A stretch of DNA of 64,000 bases. Origin: Campylobacter cuniculorum DSM 23162 = LMG 24588 (GTDB lineage: Bacteria > Campylobacterota > Campylobacteria > Campylobacterales > Campylobacteraceae). This document shows positions 44,424 to 53,280 of this stretch, in pieces. Below the pieces are notes generated by a model, which saw nothing but the letters and a program-made list of their open reading frames with translations, was not told the origin of the DNA and did no database searches. The DNA lies in the NCBI RefSeq assembly GCF_002104335.1, contig NZ_CP020867.1, forward strand, positions 682,001 through 746,000, written 5' to 3'. The position numbers and the translations under genes are program-made. How positions within the stretch are numbered: the stretch's first letter is position 1; each line of letters begins with the position of its first letter.

Positions 44424-45926
44424 ATGAACAAAACTTCACAAACCATTATCAATGACATTTGCTGGAAAGCCTGCAATGTCCTACGAGGAAGCATAGACAG
44501 CAACGACTATAAAGACTACATCCTCACCCTGCTGTTTATCAAATATCTCTCGGATTTTCATAAAGAAAAAGTAGAGGAACTCAACGCACAATACGAAAAC
44601 AGCAAAAAAAGAGAAGAAAGAGTCAAAGCTCTACTCCAACATCAAGCCTTTAAGCTTGATGAATCCTGCGACTTTGACACTCTTGTTAAAAAGAAAGAAC
44701 AAGACAAACTTGGCGACATTATGAATGCCATACTTGAGAGGATTGAAAAGCTCAACGCACAAAAATTACAAGGAATTTTTAATGTTGATTTCAATCAACT
44801 CGGCGATAACACAAGCACAAGAAACGCATTATTAAGAAAGCTCATAGAAATCTTTGATGATAAAAGATTAGACTTAAGACCTAAAATGCTAGAAAACAAC
44901 GATGTTTTAGGCGATGCCTATGAGTATTTGATTGCAAATTTTGCAAGCACTGCGGGCAAAAAGGGCGGAGAATTCTACACACCCAAAGAGGTTTCAGCCC
45001 TGCTTTCACAACTCGTTTTTGCAGAGCAAAAGGACAAAAAAGAGGGCATTTCTATCTATGACCCCACCTGCGGGAGTGGTTCATTACTCATAAAGGCGTC
45101 AAAGGAGGCTTCTAAGCATAACAAAGCCTTTCGCCTCTATGGTCAAGAGAGCAATCCCCAAACTCACGCCCTTTGCAGAATGAACATGGTTTTACACAAT
45201 ATCAACGACGCCGACATTCAACGCGGAGACACCTTAAGAGACCCTAAACACATAGAAAATAATCAGCTTAAAACCTTTGATATTGTTTTAGCAAATCCGC
45301 CCTTTTCACTTTCGCAATGGGGAGAGGAGCAAGGCGACCCCTATCACAGATTTGCATTTGGCATTCCGCCTAAAAACAAGGGCGATTATGCCTTCATTCT
45401 CCACATGCTAAGCTCTCTTAATGCACAAGGCACCTTAGGCGTCATATTACCGCATGGAGTCTTGTTTCGCGGAGGCAGTGAGGGCAAGATTCGCACCAAA
45501 CTCATTGAGAACAATCTCATTCACGCCATTATCGGCTTACCAGCAAATCTTTTCTATGGCACAGGCATTCCCGCTTGTATTTTGATTTTTAAAAAACACA
45601 AACAAGACAAAAATGTCTTATTCATTGACGCAAGCAAGGAATTTGAAAAGGGTAAGAAGCAAAACGCCCTTAAACCAGAGCATATTGAGAAAATCATCCA
45701 AACTTACAAAGACAGAAAAAGCGTTGAAAAATACGCTCATTTGGCAAGTTATGAGGAGATAAAAGAAAATGACTATAATCTTAACATCGCACGTTACGTG
45801 GATTCCTTTGAGGAGGATGAGGAGATTGATTTACAAGCCCTTAAAACAGAGATTGCAGAATTAGAAAAAGAATGTCAGCACCATTCTGCAAAACTCAAAG
45901 CTTATTTAAAAGAATTAGGACTCTAA
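44424..45926 (+). CDS. hsdM: Type I restriction-modification methyltransferase subunit
   Basis: This 500-residue N6-adenine methyltransferase subunit has an N-terminal HsdM helical domain (about 10-140), then GGEFYTPKEV, the SAM-binding DPTCGSGSLL (about 213-222), and the catalytic NPPF (about 291-294). With HsdS it methylates the target; with HsdR it forms the restriction complex. All motifs are intact. The GC content is visibly higher than in backbone genes, a sign of transfer. hsdS starts 9 bp after it. Confidence 0.95.
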   Translation: MNKTSQTIINDICWKACNVLRGSIDSNDYKDYILTLLFIKYLSDFHKEKVEELNAQYENSKKREERVKALLQHQAFKLDESCDFDTLVKKKEQDKLGDIMNAILERIEKLNAQKLQGIFNVDFNQLGDNTSTRNALLRKLIEIFDDKRLDLRPKMLENNDVLGDAYEYLIANFASTAGKKGGEFYTPKEVSALLSQLVFAEQKDKKEGISIYDPTCGSGSLLIKASKEASKHNKAFRLYGQESNPQTHALCRMNMVLHNINDADIQRGDTLRDPKHIENNQLKTFDIVLANPPFSLSQWGEEQGDPYHRFAFGIPPKNKGDYAFILHMLSSLNAQGTLGVILPHGVLFRGGSEGKIRTKLIENNLIHAIIGLPANLFYGTGIPACILIFKKHKQDKNVLFIDASKEFEKGKKQNALKPEHIEKIIQTYKDRKSVEKYAHLASYEEIKENDYNLNIARYVDSFEEDEEIDLQALKTEIAELEKECQHHSAKLKAYLKELGL

Positions 45927-45935
45927 GGAGCTTTT

Positions 45936-47060
45936 ATGAAACCACCAAAGGGCTATAAACAAACAGAACTTGGCATTTTACCCGATAACTGGAAAGTGGT
46001 GAAATGTGGCGAGGTGTGCGAAATTATAGCAGGAGGAGATGTCCCCAAAAAATCTTTTTCAAAATACAAAACAGAGCAGTTTTGTGTCCCTATTTATAGT
46101 AATGGAATAGCCGAAAATGCTTTATATGGCTTTACAAATCAAATAAAAGTAGATAAACCTTGCATTAGCATTTCAGCACGAGGAACAATAGGTTATTGTA
46201 TGTTGCATAAAGAGCCATTTTATCCCATTGTTAGATTAATTGTAGCAATTCCAAAAATTGATATAAACGTAATTTTTTTAAAATACTCAATTGATTTTAA
46301 AAAAATCATAAGCACTTCCGCAGGAATTCCTCAATTAACTATTCCTATGACTTCCAAAATTCAAATCCCTTTGCCGCCACTCAAAGAGCAAGAAAAGATT
46401 GCGGAGATTCTTAATGCGGCAGATTTGGAGCTTTCAAGTTATGAAAAACTCATTGCTTTGAAAGAAAAATACAAAAAGGGCTTAATGCAAAAACTCCTCA
46501 CCCCAAAAATCCGCTTCAAAGAATTTAAAGAACAATGGAAAGTGGTGAAATTAGGTGAGGTGTGTGAAGTAAAAAAGGGCGAACAATTAAACAAAATTAC
46601 ACTTCAAGACGAAGGCTATCCGGTTATTAATGGCGGAATTTTGCCATCTGGATATTTTCATAACTTTAATACAGAAAAAAATACTATAACAATTAGTGAA
46701 GGTGGTGCTTGCGGTTTTGTTAATTATATGACTGAAAATTTTTGGAGTGGTGGTCATTGCTATACTCTTAATAATGTCAAAGAAAATACAAAGTTTTTGT
46801 TTTTTGTATTAAAACATAATCAAAATAATATTCAAAATTTAAGAGTGGGAAGCGTATTATCAAATATTCAAAAGCAAAATATTGTAAATTTTCAAATCCC
46901 TTTGCCGCCGCTCAAAGAGCAAGAAAAAATCGCAGAAGTTTTAAGCTCTTGCGATGCAGAAATACAAAATCTCAAAGACCTTTGTGCGTTATTAAAAAAA
47001 CAAAAACACGTCCTTATGCAAAGATTGCTCTGCGGAAAAGTAAGGGTAAAGGGGACATAA
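45936..47060 (+). CDS. hsdS: Type I restriction-modification specificity subunit
   Basis: This 374-residue protein has two target-recognition domains (about 12-150 and 200-335), each followed by a conserved helical spacer that reads IPLPPLKEQEKIAE. Both TRDs open with a WKVVK-GEVCE motif. The repeats are also near identical at DNA level (45991-46024 with 46538-46571, and 46364-46403 with 46896-46935), so TRDs could be exchanged by recombination. The gene is intact and abuts hsdR. Target sequence cannot be inferred. Confidence 0.92.
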   Translation: MKPPKGYKQTELGILPDNWKVVKCGEVCEIIAGGDVPKKSFSKYKTEQFCVPIYSNGIAENALYGFTNQIKVDKPCISISARGTIGYCMLHKEPFYPIVRLIVAIPKIDINVIFLKYSIDFKKIISTSAGIPQLTIPMTSKIQIPLPPLKEQEKIAEILNAADLELSSYEKLIALKEKYKKGLMQKLLTPKIRFKEFKEQWKVVKLGEVCEVKKGEQLNKITLQDEGYPVINGGILPSGYFHNFNTEKNTITISEGGACGFVNYMTENFWSGGHCYTLNNVKENTKFLFFVLKHNQNNIQNLRVGSVLSNIQKQNIVNFQIPLPPLKEQEKIAEVLSSCDAEIQNLKDLCALLKKQKHVLMQRLLCGKVRVKGT

Positions 47061-50000
47061 ATGCATACAGAAACAATTTTACAAAATCATTGCATAAAAC
47101 TTTTTGAAAAACTAGGATTTAAGTTTCTATCAAGTAAAGAAGCTTTGAGCTTAAGAAAAAATAATCATAATGTTTTATTAAAAGACATTTTAAAAGAAAG
47201 GCTCAAAACGCTCAATCACAATAAATTTGCCTCCGAGACTCTTGAAAGAGCCATAAAAGATTTAGACAAACCCTTAGACAAGGGCTTAAATGAGACAAAT
47301 AAAAGCATTACAGAATATCTGCTGTATCCGCAAAGCTATCCTGTGGAGGGCAAGAAAAAGAAAGAAGGGCTTACATACATTGACTTTGAGCATCCTTGCA
47401 ACAATGATTTTCATATCAGTGCAGAATTTAAAGTCGCATGTCATGGGAGTGATAAGACAAGGCGTCCGGATTTGGTCGCGTTTGTCAATGGAATCCCCCT
47501 TGCTGTGATAGAGCTTAAAAGATGGAGCGTGGGTTTTAAAGACGCGATTAACCAGATTCTAAGTGAGCAAAAAAATGGTGAAATTCAAAACTTGTATAAA
47601 TTCATTCAAATCACCCTTGCAGGAAATGGCATAGAGGCAAAGTATGGCACGACCGGAACGCCTTTAAAGTTTTATAATGTTTGGGAGGAGGAGGATGAGG
47701 GCATTAAGGAAGGACTAAAGACGCATATCACTGATAGAGACATCTCTAAGCTTGATGAAACAATTGCTGCACTCTTTTCAAAAGAAAGGTTTTTGAAGCT
47801 TTTAAAGCATTATATTTTCTTTGATAAGGGGGTTAAGAAAATTTGTCGCTATCCGCAGTTTTTTGCCACAGAAAAGACTCTGCAAAGGGTTGAAACAATG
47901 CAAGGAGACAAGAGAAATGGGCTCATCTGGCACACTCAAGGAAGTGGGAAGTCTCTGACTATGATTATGCTAACAAGACTGCTTAAATTGCGTTTTGGAA
48001 GGTCTAAAATCATCGTTGTAACCGACAGAATAGACCTTGATAAACAGCTTAGCGAGACATTTAGGGGAGTTGCTATTGACATTAAACATGCAAAAAATGG
48101 AAAGGATTTGTTTAAAAAACTGCAAAGCGGGGCGAGTGTCATTACAACTTTGGTGCATAAATTTGAAAAGCTAGATTCTATGGAGCCTTTGTTGGAGGAG
48201 AATATTTTTGTCCTCATTGATGAAGCTCATAGGACACAAGGGGGAAGCTTACATGAGGCTATGAGAGCGGTTTTGCCCAATGCTTGTTATATCGCATTTA
48301 CAGGAACGCCACTGACAAAAGCAGAAAAAAACAGCTTTGTAAAATTTGGCGGAGAGATTCACAGATATACGATTAATCAAGCCTTAAAAGACGGGGCGAT
48401 TGTGCCTTTGGATTATGAGGGACGCTTTGTTGAGCAAAAGATAGAGGACAAAGAGGGAATGGAAGACGCGTTTGAGCGTATGACAAAAAACTTAAGCCTT
48501 GAAGCAAAAGAGGAGCTTAAACGCAAATGGTCGCGTTTTTCAAAAATCGCTTCCAGCGAGAAAAGATTAGAATGTATCGTGCAAGATATAAGCATGGATT
48601 TTAGGAAAAAATGCAAACGTGTTTCTTTTAAAGCGGGGGCAATATTTGCGACAAATTCCAAATATGAAGCGACGCGGTATTATGAGCTTTTTAAGAAAAA
48701 TACAGATTTGAAAGTGTCCTATGTGATTTCAAGCAATGAGCAAGAGGAGCTTGAGGGAGGGCATAAAAAATATATCGCTCAAATTTGGAAAGAAACCACT
48801 TGCGGAAATGATGAAACGTATATCAAAAAAGTGTGCGATGAGTTTAAAAAGGGGGACATAGAACTTCTTATCGTGGTGGATAAACTCCTTACAGGCTTTG
48901 ACGCTCCAAATGCCCTTGTTTTATACATTGATAAGCCTTTGAAAGAGCATAATCTCTTACAAGCGATTGCAAGGGTTAATCGCGTGAAAGAGGGAAAGGA
49001 GTGCGGGTTTATCGTTGATTATAGAGGGCTTTTAGGAGAGCTTGATAGAACTTTGACGCAATATTCTTCTTTGAGGGATTTTGAGCCAGAGGATATTCAA
49101 GGAGCGGTTTTTAGTATCCAAGATAGGATTAAAGAAATACAAAAATTTTATATGGATTTAGAGGAATTTTTCAAAGAAGTGGAGCACAAAAATGATATGC
49201 AAAGCTATGTGAATGTCATAACAGGCGCACATAAATTTAATGAATTTAAGAATCTCTTTTGGAATTTTGCCCATTCTTTTCATGTGGCTTTAAACCATGC
49301 AAAGATTTATGAACTCCTTGATAAAGAGACAATTAAGACATACAAAGAAAAGATTAAATTCTACAACGAACTAAGAGCTGCCACACAGCGACAACTTCAC
49401 ATTTCAGCAGACTTGAAAGAATATGAAGTTTGTATGCAAAACCTGCTCAATCAATACATCAATGCAAACGGAGTGAATGAGATTCAAAAGCTTACGAGCA
49501 TTTTTGATGTGGAATTTGAAAATGAAATGCAAAAGATTGAGGATTTAAGTGCTAGAGCGGATGCGATGATTTGTGCCACTAATGCGGTGATAAGAGAAAA
49601 GCAAGAGAGCAATCCTGCCTTTTATGAAACACTCACGCAAGAGATTTTAAAAATCATTGAGGAGTATAAACAAAAGAGAATCAATGCAGAGGAAAAACTC
49701 AAAAGAGCCACAAATATCGTGCAAAAAACCAAACAAGGCTCCTTGCAAAAGAGCTATCCTGCAAGTATCAAGGGCAAACGTTTGATTGCTCTGTATGATT
49801 GTCTTAAAACACACTTTTCTGCTTTGTCTTTAAAAGAGGATTTAAAAGAAAATTTAGTCGAATCTGTTGCATTAGAGATTGAGAAAATTTATAAAGAGAT
49901 TACTGTGATACCTGATTGGCCAAGCAGTAGCAAAGCAAACGAAAAGATGAAAAGTGGAGTAGCTGACATATTTTGGAACATTAAACGCAAATATCAAGTG

Positions 50001-50063
50001 ATAATAGAAAATCAAGACGCACTTTGTCAAAAAATTTGGGAATTAGGAGTTAAAAATAGATGA
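47061..50063 (+). CDS. hsdR: Type I restriction endonuclease, motor subunit
   Basis: This 1000-residue protein has an N-terminal nuclease domain with the PD-(D/E)xK pattern (D137 in RRPDLVAF and E151-L-K153). A superfamily 2 translocase follows, with Walker A in QGSGKS (about 293-298), DEAH (about 388-391), TGTP and the helicase motif VI QAIARVNR. A C-terminal helical region binds HsdM. All motifs are complete, so the enzyme should translocate and cut DNA. It starts one base after hsdS and overlaps the next ORF by 4 bp. Confidence 0.95.
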   Translation: MHTETILQNHCIKLFEKLGFKFLSSKEALSLRKNNHNVLLKDILKERLKTLNHNKFASETLERAIKDLDKPLDKGLNETNKSITEYLLYPQSYPVEGKKKKEGLTYIDFEHPCNNDFHISAEFKVACHGSDKTRRPDLVAFVNGIPLAVIELKRWSVGFKDAINQILSEQKNGEIQNLYKFIQITLAGNGIEAKYGTTGTPLKFYNVWEEEDEGIKEGLKTHITDRDISKLDETIAALFSKERFLKLLKHYIFFDKGVKKICRYPQFFATEKTLQRVETMQGDKRNGLIWHTQGSGKSLTMIMLTRLLKLRFGRSKIIVVTDRIDLDKQLSETFRGVAIDIKHAKNGKDLFKKLQSGASVITTLVHKFEKLDSMEPLLEENIFVLIDEAHRTQGGSLHEAMRAVLPNACYIAFTGTPLTKAEKNSFVKFGGEIHRYTINQALKDGAIVPLDYEGRFVEQKIEDKEGMEDAFERMTKNLSLEAKEELKRKWSRFSKIASSEKRLECIVQDISMDFRKKCKRVSFKAGAIFATNSKYEATRYYELFKKNTDLKVSYVISSNEQEELEGGHKKYIAQIWKETTCGNDETYIKKVCDEFKKGDIELLIVVDKLLTGFDAPNALVLYIDKPLKEHNLLQAIARVNRVKEGKECGFIVDYRGLLGELDRTLTQYSSLRDFEPEDIQGAVFSIQDRIKEIQKFYMDLEEFFKEVEHKNDMQSYVNVITGAHKFNEFKNLFWNFAHSFHVALNHAKIYELLDKETIKTYKEKIKFYNELRAATQRQLHISADLKEYEVCMQNLLNQYINANGVNEIQKLTSIFDVEFENEMQKIEDLSARADAMICATNAVIREKQESNPAFYETLTQEILKIIEEYKQKRINAEEKLKRATNIVQKTKQGSLQKSYPASIKGKRLIALYDCLKTHFSALSLKEDLKENLVESVALEIEKIYKEITVIPDWPSSSKANEKMKSGVADIFWNIKRKYQVIIENQDALCQKIWELGVKNR

Positions 50064-50728
50064 TAAATGATGTTTTAATCATTAAAAAAGATGTTAAAAA
50101 TATTATTTTAAAAGTCAAACCAAATGGAGAAGCTTCTATCATAGCACCAAAAGACACGAGCGATGAGTATATCCAAAAAATCCTTGTAAAAAGAGCGGAT
50201 TGGATTGAGCAAAAAAGGGAAAGATTTTTGAGATTTCAAAAGAAAGAAAAAGCGTATATAAGCGGTGAGAGTCTTTCTTATCTGGGCAGACAATACAAGC
50301 TTAAAATCATACAAGCGAATGAAGAATGCGTAAAATTGCAAAGAAATTATTTAGAAGTTTATGTCAAAAATACAGACGATATAAAGCTTAGAAAATCCCT
50401 TATAGAACAATGGTATCACCAAAGGGCTTTAGTGGTTTTTGATGAAATTTTTACACGTTTTAATCAAATCACAAAAAAAGAGGTTAAGAAATTTGCAATC
50501 AGAAAAATGAAAACGCGATGGGGAAGTTGCAATGCGTTTAAATCTTATATTCATATCAATAGTGAATTAATTAAAAAGCCAAAAATTTGCATAGAATATG
50601 TGATATTTCACGAACTAACTCATATGATTTTCCCTAATCATTCTAAGAATTTTTATAATTATTTAAGTTATTATATGAGAGATTGGAAAGAAAGAAAAGA
50701 ATGTCTTGAGAATTATAATAAAGAATGA
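50060..50728 (+). CDS. YgjP-like metallopeptidase-domain protein (DUF45)
   Basis: This 222-residue protein has a zinc site HELTH in YVIFHELTHMIFPNHSKNFY and the family motif RKMKTRWGSCN upstream. DUF45 proteins resemble WLM/SprT-type peptidases, and their genes often follow hsdR. Translation is coupled to hsdR through ATGA. Whether it acts with the restriction system is unknown; the location supports a link. Confidence 0.8.
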   Translation: MINDVLIIKKDVKNIILKVKPNGEASIIAPKDTSDEYIQKILVKRADWIEQKRERFLRFQKKEKAYISGESLSYLGRQYKLKIIQANEECVKLQRNYLEVYVKNTDDIKLRKSLIEQWYHQRALVVFDEIFTRFNQITKKEVKKFAIRKMKTRWGSCNAFKSYIHINSELIKKPKICIEYVIFHELTHMIFPNHSKNFYNYLSYYMRDWKERKECLENYNKE

Positions 50729-51053
50729 ATGATTTGCTGTTTAAGGGCTTAATGAAATATTATTTTTGTTGATTTAAGAGACATTTTTAGAATTTTTTAC
50801 CCCATAATCTGCAAATATAAAAAGCTAGAATTTATATAATGATTGCTATAGTGTGTGGCTTTATTGTAAATTAATTAAAATAAATTTAAGCATTTAAAAC
50901 ATCAATATCAAAAATAGCTCTTATAAATGCCTTTTTAAAATATAATTTAACAAATATTTTTATCAATTTGTGTTTTATATTTTAAATAAATTTTTTGATA
51001 TTTTATTTTTTTTCAAAGCTAAGAATGCTAAAATTCAATCAAAAAGAGTTAAA
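50729..51053. other. Spacer between type I island and cmoB
   Basis: AT-rich, with no confident ORF. A longer cmoB frame starting at 50970 runs through it, but the first 28 residues are Phe- and Lys-rich and unlike the family, so I treat this part as non-coding. Confidence 0.45.
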
Positions 51054-51926
51054 ATGAACGCCGATAATGCTTTAAACATTCAATTTTATAATCACCCTTT
51101 ATACGCACAAATTCAAAGCTTAAAAGAAACAAAATGCGAATTTTGGCTCTCTGAAAGTGTGAATTTAAAAACAGATAAAAGTCAAAGTCAAAAGATTAAA
51201 AAGATTGCTTTAGAGCTTAAACCTTGGCGTAAAGGACCCTTTTGCATTGATGAGCTTTTTATAGATTCAGAATGGAAAAGTTTTATTAAATTTGATATTT
51301 TAAAGCCTTTTATGAATGAAATTTCAGGCAAAATTGTCGCAGATGTGGGCTGTAATAATGGCTATTATATGTTTAAAATGCTTGAATTTAATCCTTCTTT
51401 GTTGATAGGATTTGATCCTAGTGTGAAATATCGTTTGCAATTTGAACTTATCAATATTCTTGCTAAAACTCCTATAAAATATGAACTTTTGGGCGTTGAA
51501 AACATACAATTTTATTCCCATTCTTTTGATGTCATTTTTTGTTTAGGAGTGATTTATCATAGAATGGACCCTATAAAAATGCTTAAGGATTTAAAGGCAA
51601 GTTTAAATAAAGGCGGAATAGTATTTTTGGATACTATGTATATAGAAGATGAGAGAGAAGTTGCATTATTTCCTAGAAAAACTTACTCAAAAATATCAAA
51701 TATTTTTTTCATTCCGTCGATATTAGCTTTAAGAAATTGGTGCGAACGAGCAGGATTTAAAGAATTTGAAGTTTTGGCTACCAAAAAAACGGATAAAAAC
51801 GAACAAAGAAAAACAGAGTGGATTGATTCTTATTCTTTGGAAAATTTTTTGGATTCAAATGATGAAAATTTAACCTGTGAAGGTTATGGAGCTCCGCGAA
51901 GAGTTTATGTAAAATTAAAGGTTTAA
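51054..51926 (+). CDS. cmoB: tRNA U34 carboxymethyltransferase CmoB
   Basis: This SAM-fold enzyme converts 5-hydroxyuridine to 5-carboxymethoxyuridine at the tRNA wobble position using carboxy-SAM. LKPWRKGPF near the N-terminus, VADVGCNNGYYMFKMLEF (cofactor motif), GFDPS, LGVIYHRMDPI and FLDTMYI fit CmoB. I chose the ATG at 51054 (290 residues) over an upstream 50970 start because it gives the family length. It is the homologue of Cj0976. CmoA is not in this window. Confidence 0.88.
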   Translation: MNADNALNIQFYNHPLYAQIQSLKETKCEFWLSESVNLKTDKSQSQKIKKIALELKPWRKGPFCIDELFIDSEWKSFIKFDILKPFMNEISGKIVADVGCNNGYYMFKMLEFNPSLLIGFDPSVKYRLQFELINILAKTPIKYELLGVENIQFYSHSFDVIFCLGVIYHRMDPIKMLKDLKASLNKGGIVFLDTMYIEDEREVALFPRKTYSKISNIFFIPSILALRNWCERAGFKEFEVLATKKTDKNEQRKTEWIDSYSLENFLDSNDENLTCEGYGAPRRVYVKLKV

Positions 51927-51927
51927 A

Positions 51928-52500
51928 ATGGCAAAAGAAAAAAATAATTTTGACGAATACACTCAACTTGAAGAATACGCTTCACAAGAAGAAATAGCAC
52001 AAGCTAAATCAGAGCTTTTAACTTGTCCGGATATTAATAATTCAATCTCTGGAACCATCATCTCTGTGTCTAAAAATCACGCAAAATCCGTAATGATTAC
52101 CACAGCTGACATGGTTGTTGATTCTCAAGGACTCATTTTTGATGGTTTCATCTTTGCCGCGGCTAATTATGTCGCACAAGCGGCTATTAATAAAGAATTT
52201 TCTGTCTTAATCGGGTCAAAATGTTTTTTTTATGCCCCTTTAAAACTCGGAGATGTTTTAGAACTTGAAGCACAAGCTTTATTTGACGATAGCTCTAAGA
52301 AAAGAGATGTTAAAGTTTTAGGGTATGTCAAAGAAATAAAGATTTTCGAAGCAACTTTGCAACTTGTATCCACAGATGACCATATCTTTAGGCTTAAACG
52401 TCCTCCTCTTAATACATCAAAACCTAAAGAAGAGCAAAACCCTCAAGCAATGCCTAATCCCGAAGATGTAGCAAAGACCTTATCTGCGTCAATGAGATAA
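51928..52500 (+). CDS. FedA-like (Cj0977) virulence factor with hot-dog fold
   Basis: This 190-residue protein matches C. jejuni Cj0977, a cytoplasmic hot-dog-fold dimer that is expressed with flagellar genes and is needed for invasion and colonisation, although it has no known enzymatic activity. The central segment from IFDGFIFAAANYVAQAA to the GSKCFFYAPLKLGDVLELEA strand is the fold core. It begins one base after cmoB. In C. jejuni it has its own sigma28 promoter; I could not pick one out inside the cmoB end here. Confidence 0.85.
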   Translation: MAKEKNNFDEYTQLEEYASQEEIAQAKSELLTCPDINNSISGTIISVSKNHAKSVMITTADMVVDSQGLIFDGFIFAAANYVAQAAINKEFSVLIGSKCFFYAPLKLGDVLELEAQALFDDSSKKRDVKVLGYVKEIKIFEATLQLVSTDDHIFRLKRPPLNTSKPKEEQNPQAMPNPEDVAKTLSASMR

Positions 52501-52502
52501 AA

Positions 52503-52676
52503 CTATAAACTTGAAGGAAAATTAATCCAATTTTCTGGGCAGTCTTTGTGATACATTCCGCTTGCATCGTAGTATTCTTCACAATCACTATAAAGACGTT
52601 TAGAAAGTCCTCTTTCATTGACAAAGCAACCTGAATTTAAAAAAATAAAAATTAAAAATAAAACTATCTTTTTCAT
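52503..52676 (-). CDS. Small lipoprotein
   Basis: This 57-residue ORF has a lipoprotein signal MKKIVLFLIFIFLNSGC (lipobox LNSGC) and a short mature part with two more cysteines (LYSDCEEYYDA and HKDCPENWINF). It lies 8 bp downstream of the nuclease gene on the same strand and fits C. jejuni Cj0978. Function is unknown; the cysteines may pair in the periplasm. Confidence 0.75.
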   Translation of the reverse strand: MKKIVLFLIFIFLNSGCFVNERGLSKRLYSDCEEYYDASGMYHKDCPENWINFPSSL

Positions 52677-52684
52677 TTAAACCT

Positions 52685-53221
52685 TTAAAATCGATTTTGC
52701 TTACGCCATTTATAGGGCTCCAAAGGATTTTTATTTTTCCAAAGCCCTAGCTTTTTTTCTTGAGCTAATTTTTGCTCTCTAAGATACATATCACTATAAT
52801 AACTATAAGCCCAAGCATGTCCTGTATCGACCATAATTTTATTAATATCTTTATCCTCAAATTTAATAAGAGCTAGAATTCTACCATATTTATCCTTATC
52901 TTTATAAATAATGCGAATTTTTTTATCTCCTATCATTGAAGCTAAAAAATTTTTTGATTCTATTCCAAATTCCTGCTTACTTTCAGGGGCATCAATACCA
53001 AATAACCTTATCTTAACAATCTTATTGCCCTCTAAAACATTAATCGTATCCCCATCTATGACTTTAACAACCTTAACCTCTAAACTTTGCGGATTGACAA
53101 TATATTCTTTGGTAAAAAGTGTAACGAGGATTAAAATTAAAACTATGAAAAAATTTTTTGGATGATTAAGTATTTGGTTGATTATTTTAGAATTTAATAG
53201 TTTTTTATGATTTATTCTCAT
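52685..53221 (-). CDS. Membrane-anchored or secreted thermonuclease (SNase-like)
   Basis: This 178-residue protein, counted from the ATG at 53221, has one N-terminal hydrophobic helix (about 20-38). A staphylococcal-nuclease domain follows, with VIDGDTINV, LFGIDAPESKQEFG (catalytic Arg and acidic residues) and YGRILALI. It should degrade extracellular or periplasmic DNA and RNA. A longer frame from 53266 seems unlikely. It is the homologue of Cj0979. Confidence 0.88.
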   Translation of the reverse strand: MRINHKKLLNSKIINQILNHPKNFFIVLILILVTLFTKEYIVNPQSLEVKVVKVIDGDTINVLEGNKIVKIRLFGIDAPESKQEFGIESKNFLASMIGDKKIRIIYKDKDKYGRILALIKFEDKDINKIMVDTGHAWAYSYYSDMYLREQKLAQEKKLGLWKNKNPLEPYKWRKQNRF

Positions 53222-53280
53222 CAATAGCCTTAAAAATTTAAAAAAAATATGCCATAATTTTACCAAAACAAGGAGAGAAA

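Noticed and set aside
50970-51053. Upstream extension of cmoB by 28 residues
   Set aside because: Phe/Lys-rich leader absent from the family; the ATG at 51054 fits better.
53222-53266. Upstream start for the thermonuclease
   Set aside because: Adds 15 residues before a normal membrane anchor; the ATG at 53221 is more likely.
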